From Candidatus Nanohaloarchaea archaeon (GTDB taxonomy: Archaea > EX4484-52 > GLR71), in the NCBI GenBank assembly GCA_030636615.1, contig DAOVWP010000047.1:1-5300 (forward strand): DNA of 5,300 nucleotides, in the 5' to 3' direction. This document shows positions 4,800 through 5,300 of this stretch, in pieces. The notes beneath the pieces are model-generated. The model saw nothing but the letters and a program-made list of their open reading frames with translations. It ran no database searches and was not told the DNA's origin. Position 1 is the first letter of the stretch; each line of letters opens with the position of its first letter. The position numbers and the translations under genes were made by a program.

Positions 4800-4813
4800 A
4801 GAAAATAAGAAAA
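4798..4813 (-). terminator. T-rich stop after tRNA-Pro
   Basis: The minus strand downstream of the tRNA reads TTTTCTTATTTTCTT, directly before the operon promoter at 4799-4782. It plausibly ends the tRNA transcript. There is no hairpin. Confidence 0.4.
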
Positions 4814-4887
4814 TGGGCCCTCCCAGATTTGAACTGGGGTCCAAGGCTCCCAAAGCCCCGATGATGACCAAGCTACACTAAAGGCCC
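4814..4887 (-). tRNA. tRNA-Pro (anticodon UGG)
   Basis: Read on the minus strand, the acceptor GGGCCTT (4887-4881) pairs with AGGGCCC ending at 4815, with one G-U pair. The discriminator A is at 4814. The anticodon stem is GGGGC/GCCTT, with two G-U pairs, around the loop TTTGGGA. The anticodon TGG is at 4852-4850. The T arm is CCCAG-TTCAAAT-CTGGG. The D stem GTGT/TCAT has one wobble pair and one U-U mismatch. There is no intron and no encoded CCA. The gene starts 16 nt after the stop of the DUF192-family gene on the same strand, and no clear TATA box fits between them, so read-through transcription from that gene is possible. T-rich sequence (ATTTTCTTATTTTCTT) follows the 3' end and may terminate the transcript. 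Confidence 0.96.
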
Positions 4888-4903
4888 GCTAAAAAACTAA
4901 CAA

Positions 4904-5266
4904 TTAAAACTCAAGAGTGTCTCCAACTTTAAATTTCTTTTCATTAAGATGTCCTGCTTCCACTTCAAGAACATACTTGCATTTCCTGCAGGGAGTATAG
5001 ATCTTCCAGCTTTTAGGATTCATACTTATCGGCTTAACATCATGTTTTATATCTACAATACACTTATCCGAATCAATAAAAGCAATATCAATAGGAAATC
5101 TCATAAACATCATCCATATCCCCTGTCTCGACTCAAACGAGAATTTCATCATGATCTTACCTTTTCTTCGAAACATCAATCCGATTGCCTTTGATATGAA
5201 ATCACCTTCAAGCGGGACATATTCTATAGCGGTTCCACTGGTAATATTTTTAATGGAAATCTCCAT
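4904..5266 (-). CDS. DUF192-family protein (COG1430)
   Basis: From the ATG at 5266 the protein has 120 residues and covers the whole DUF192 domain. Diagnostic parts are GLMFR (29-33), the aromatic core IWMMFMRFPIDIAFID (50-65), the segment ending YVLEVEAG (98-105) and the C-terminal KVGDTLEF (113-120). The family is common in bacteria and archaea and its function is not established. Many members carry an N-terminal signal peptide, but this one does not. It has CRKC (Cys93 and Cys96) just before YVLEVEAG, where an alanine or other small residue is usual before the tyrosine, and another cysteine at 69. The reading frame stays open upstream through a TTG at 5299 to the window edge. The residues there (RDTWEVRCRY) do not look like this family, so I prefer 5266. 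AGGT lies only 2 nt before that ATG, too close to be a good SD. Confidence 0.88.
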   Translation of the reverse strand: MEISIKNITSGTAIEYVPLEGDFISKAIGLMFRRKGKIMMKFSFESRQGIWMMFMRFPIDIAFIDSDKCIVDIKHDVKPISMNPKSWKIYTPCRKCKYVLEVEAGHLNEKKFKVGDTLEF

Positions 5267-5300
5267 ATACCTACATCTCACTTCCCATGTATCGCGCAAA

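Noticed and set aside
4412..4864. Plus-strand 150-codon ORF ending in a PDLNWGP-like peptide
   Set aside because: It is antisense to the secreted-protein gene and runs into tRNA-Pro. The C-terminal peptide is the well-known spurious translation of the reverse strand of a tRNA gene.
5267..5299. N-terminal extension of the DUF192 protein from TTG at 5299
   Set aside because: The extra residues do not resemble the family's N-terminus or a signal peptide, and TTG is less likely than the internal ATG. The window edge prevents a full check.

Overview
This window looks archaeal. It is AT-rich, has TATA-type promoter elements 24-28 nt upstream of inferred transcription starts, mixes Shine-Dalgarno (SD)-led and apparently leaderless genes, has two tRNA genes without an encoded CCA, and carries an initiator tRNA with the archaeal A1-U72 pair. 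I cannot place the lineage. A DPANN or other uncultivated, small-genome archaeon would fit, but nothing here is diagnostic.

Left part (1-1043). An initiator tRNA-Met is followed by a T-rich terminator. A partial, diverged second copy of the tRNA 3' half and its flank comes next, then a more decayed third stretch. This resembles a scar at a tRNA 3' end, a classic integration site. Directly beyond it, on the minus strand, is a MntA-HepT toxin-antitoxin pair with an ATGA stop/start overlap.

Middle part (1044-2782). A divergent promoter region of about 220 bp serves mntA leftwards and an AIM24/TIGR00266-family gene rightwards. That gene is followed after 9 nt by a small single-pass membrane protein. 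A 9-bp hairpin separates this pair from a convergent orphan gene that I do not recognise and that appears to be leaderless.

Right part (2783-5300). This is a minus-strand operon read right to left: a secreted protein with a possible SCP2-like fold, a malic enzyme, then thioredoxin. Its promoter is a TATA box inside a perfect 18-bp inverted repeat, placed so that the transcript should start at the ATG. Just upstream lie a tRNA-Pro(UGG) and a DUF192-family gene, also on the minus strand. Malic enzyme makes NAD(P)H and thioredoxin spends reducing power derived from NADPH, so the pairing is metabolically sensible, but that link is inference.

No CRISPR array, insertion sequence, integrase or rRNA was seen. 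The most unusual items are the tRNA-end duplication next to the toxin-antitoxin pair, the secreted SCP2-like protein in a redox operon, the CxxC in the DUF192 protein, and the orphan gene at 2199-2672. I did not find strong evidence of a wholly new multi-gene system.
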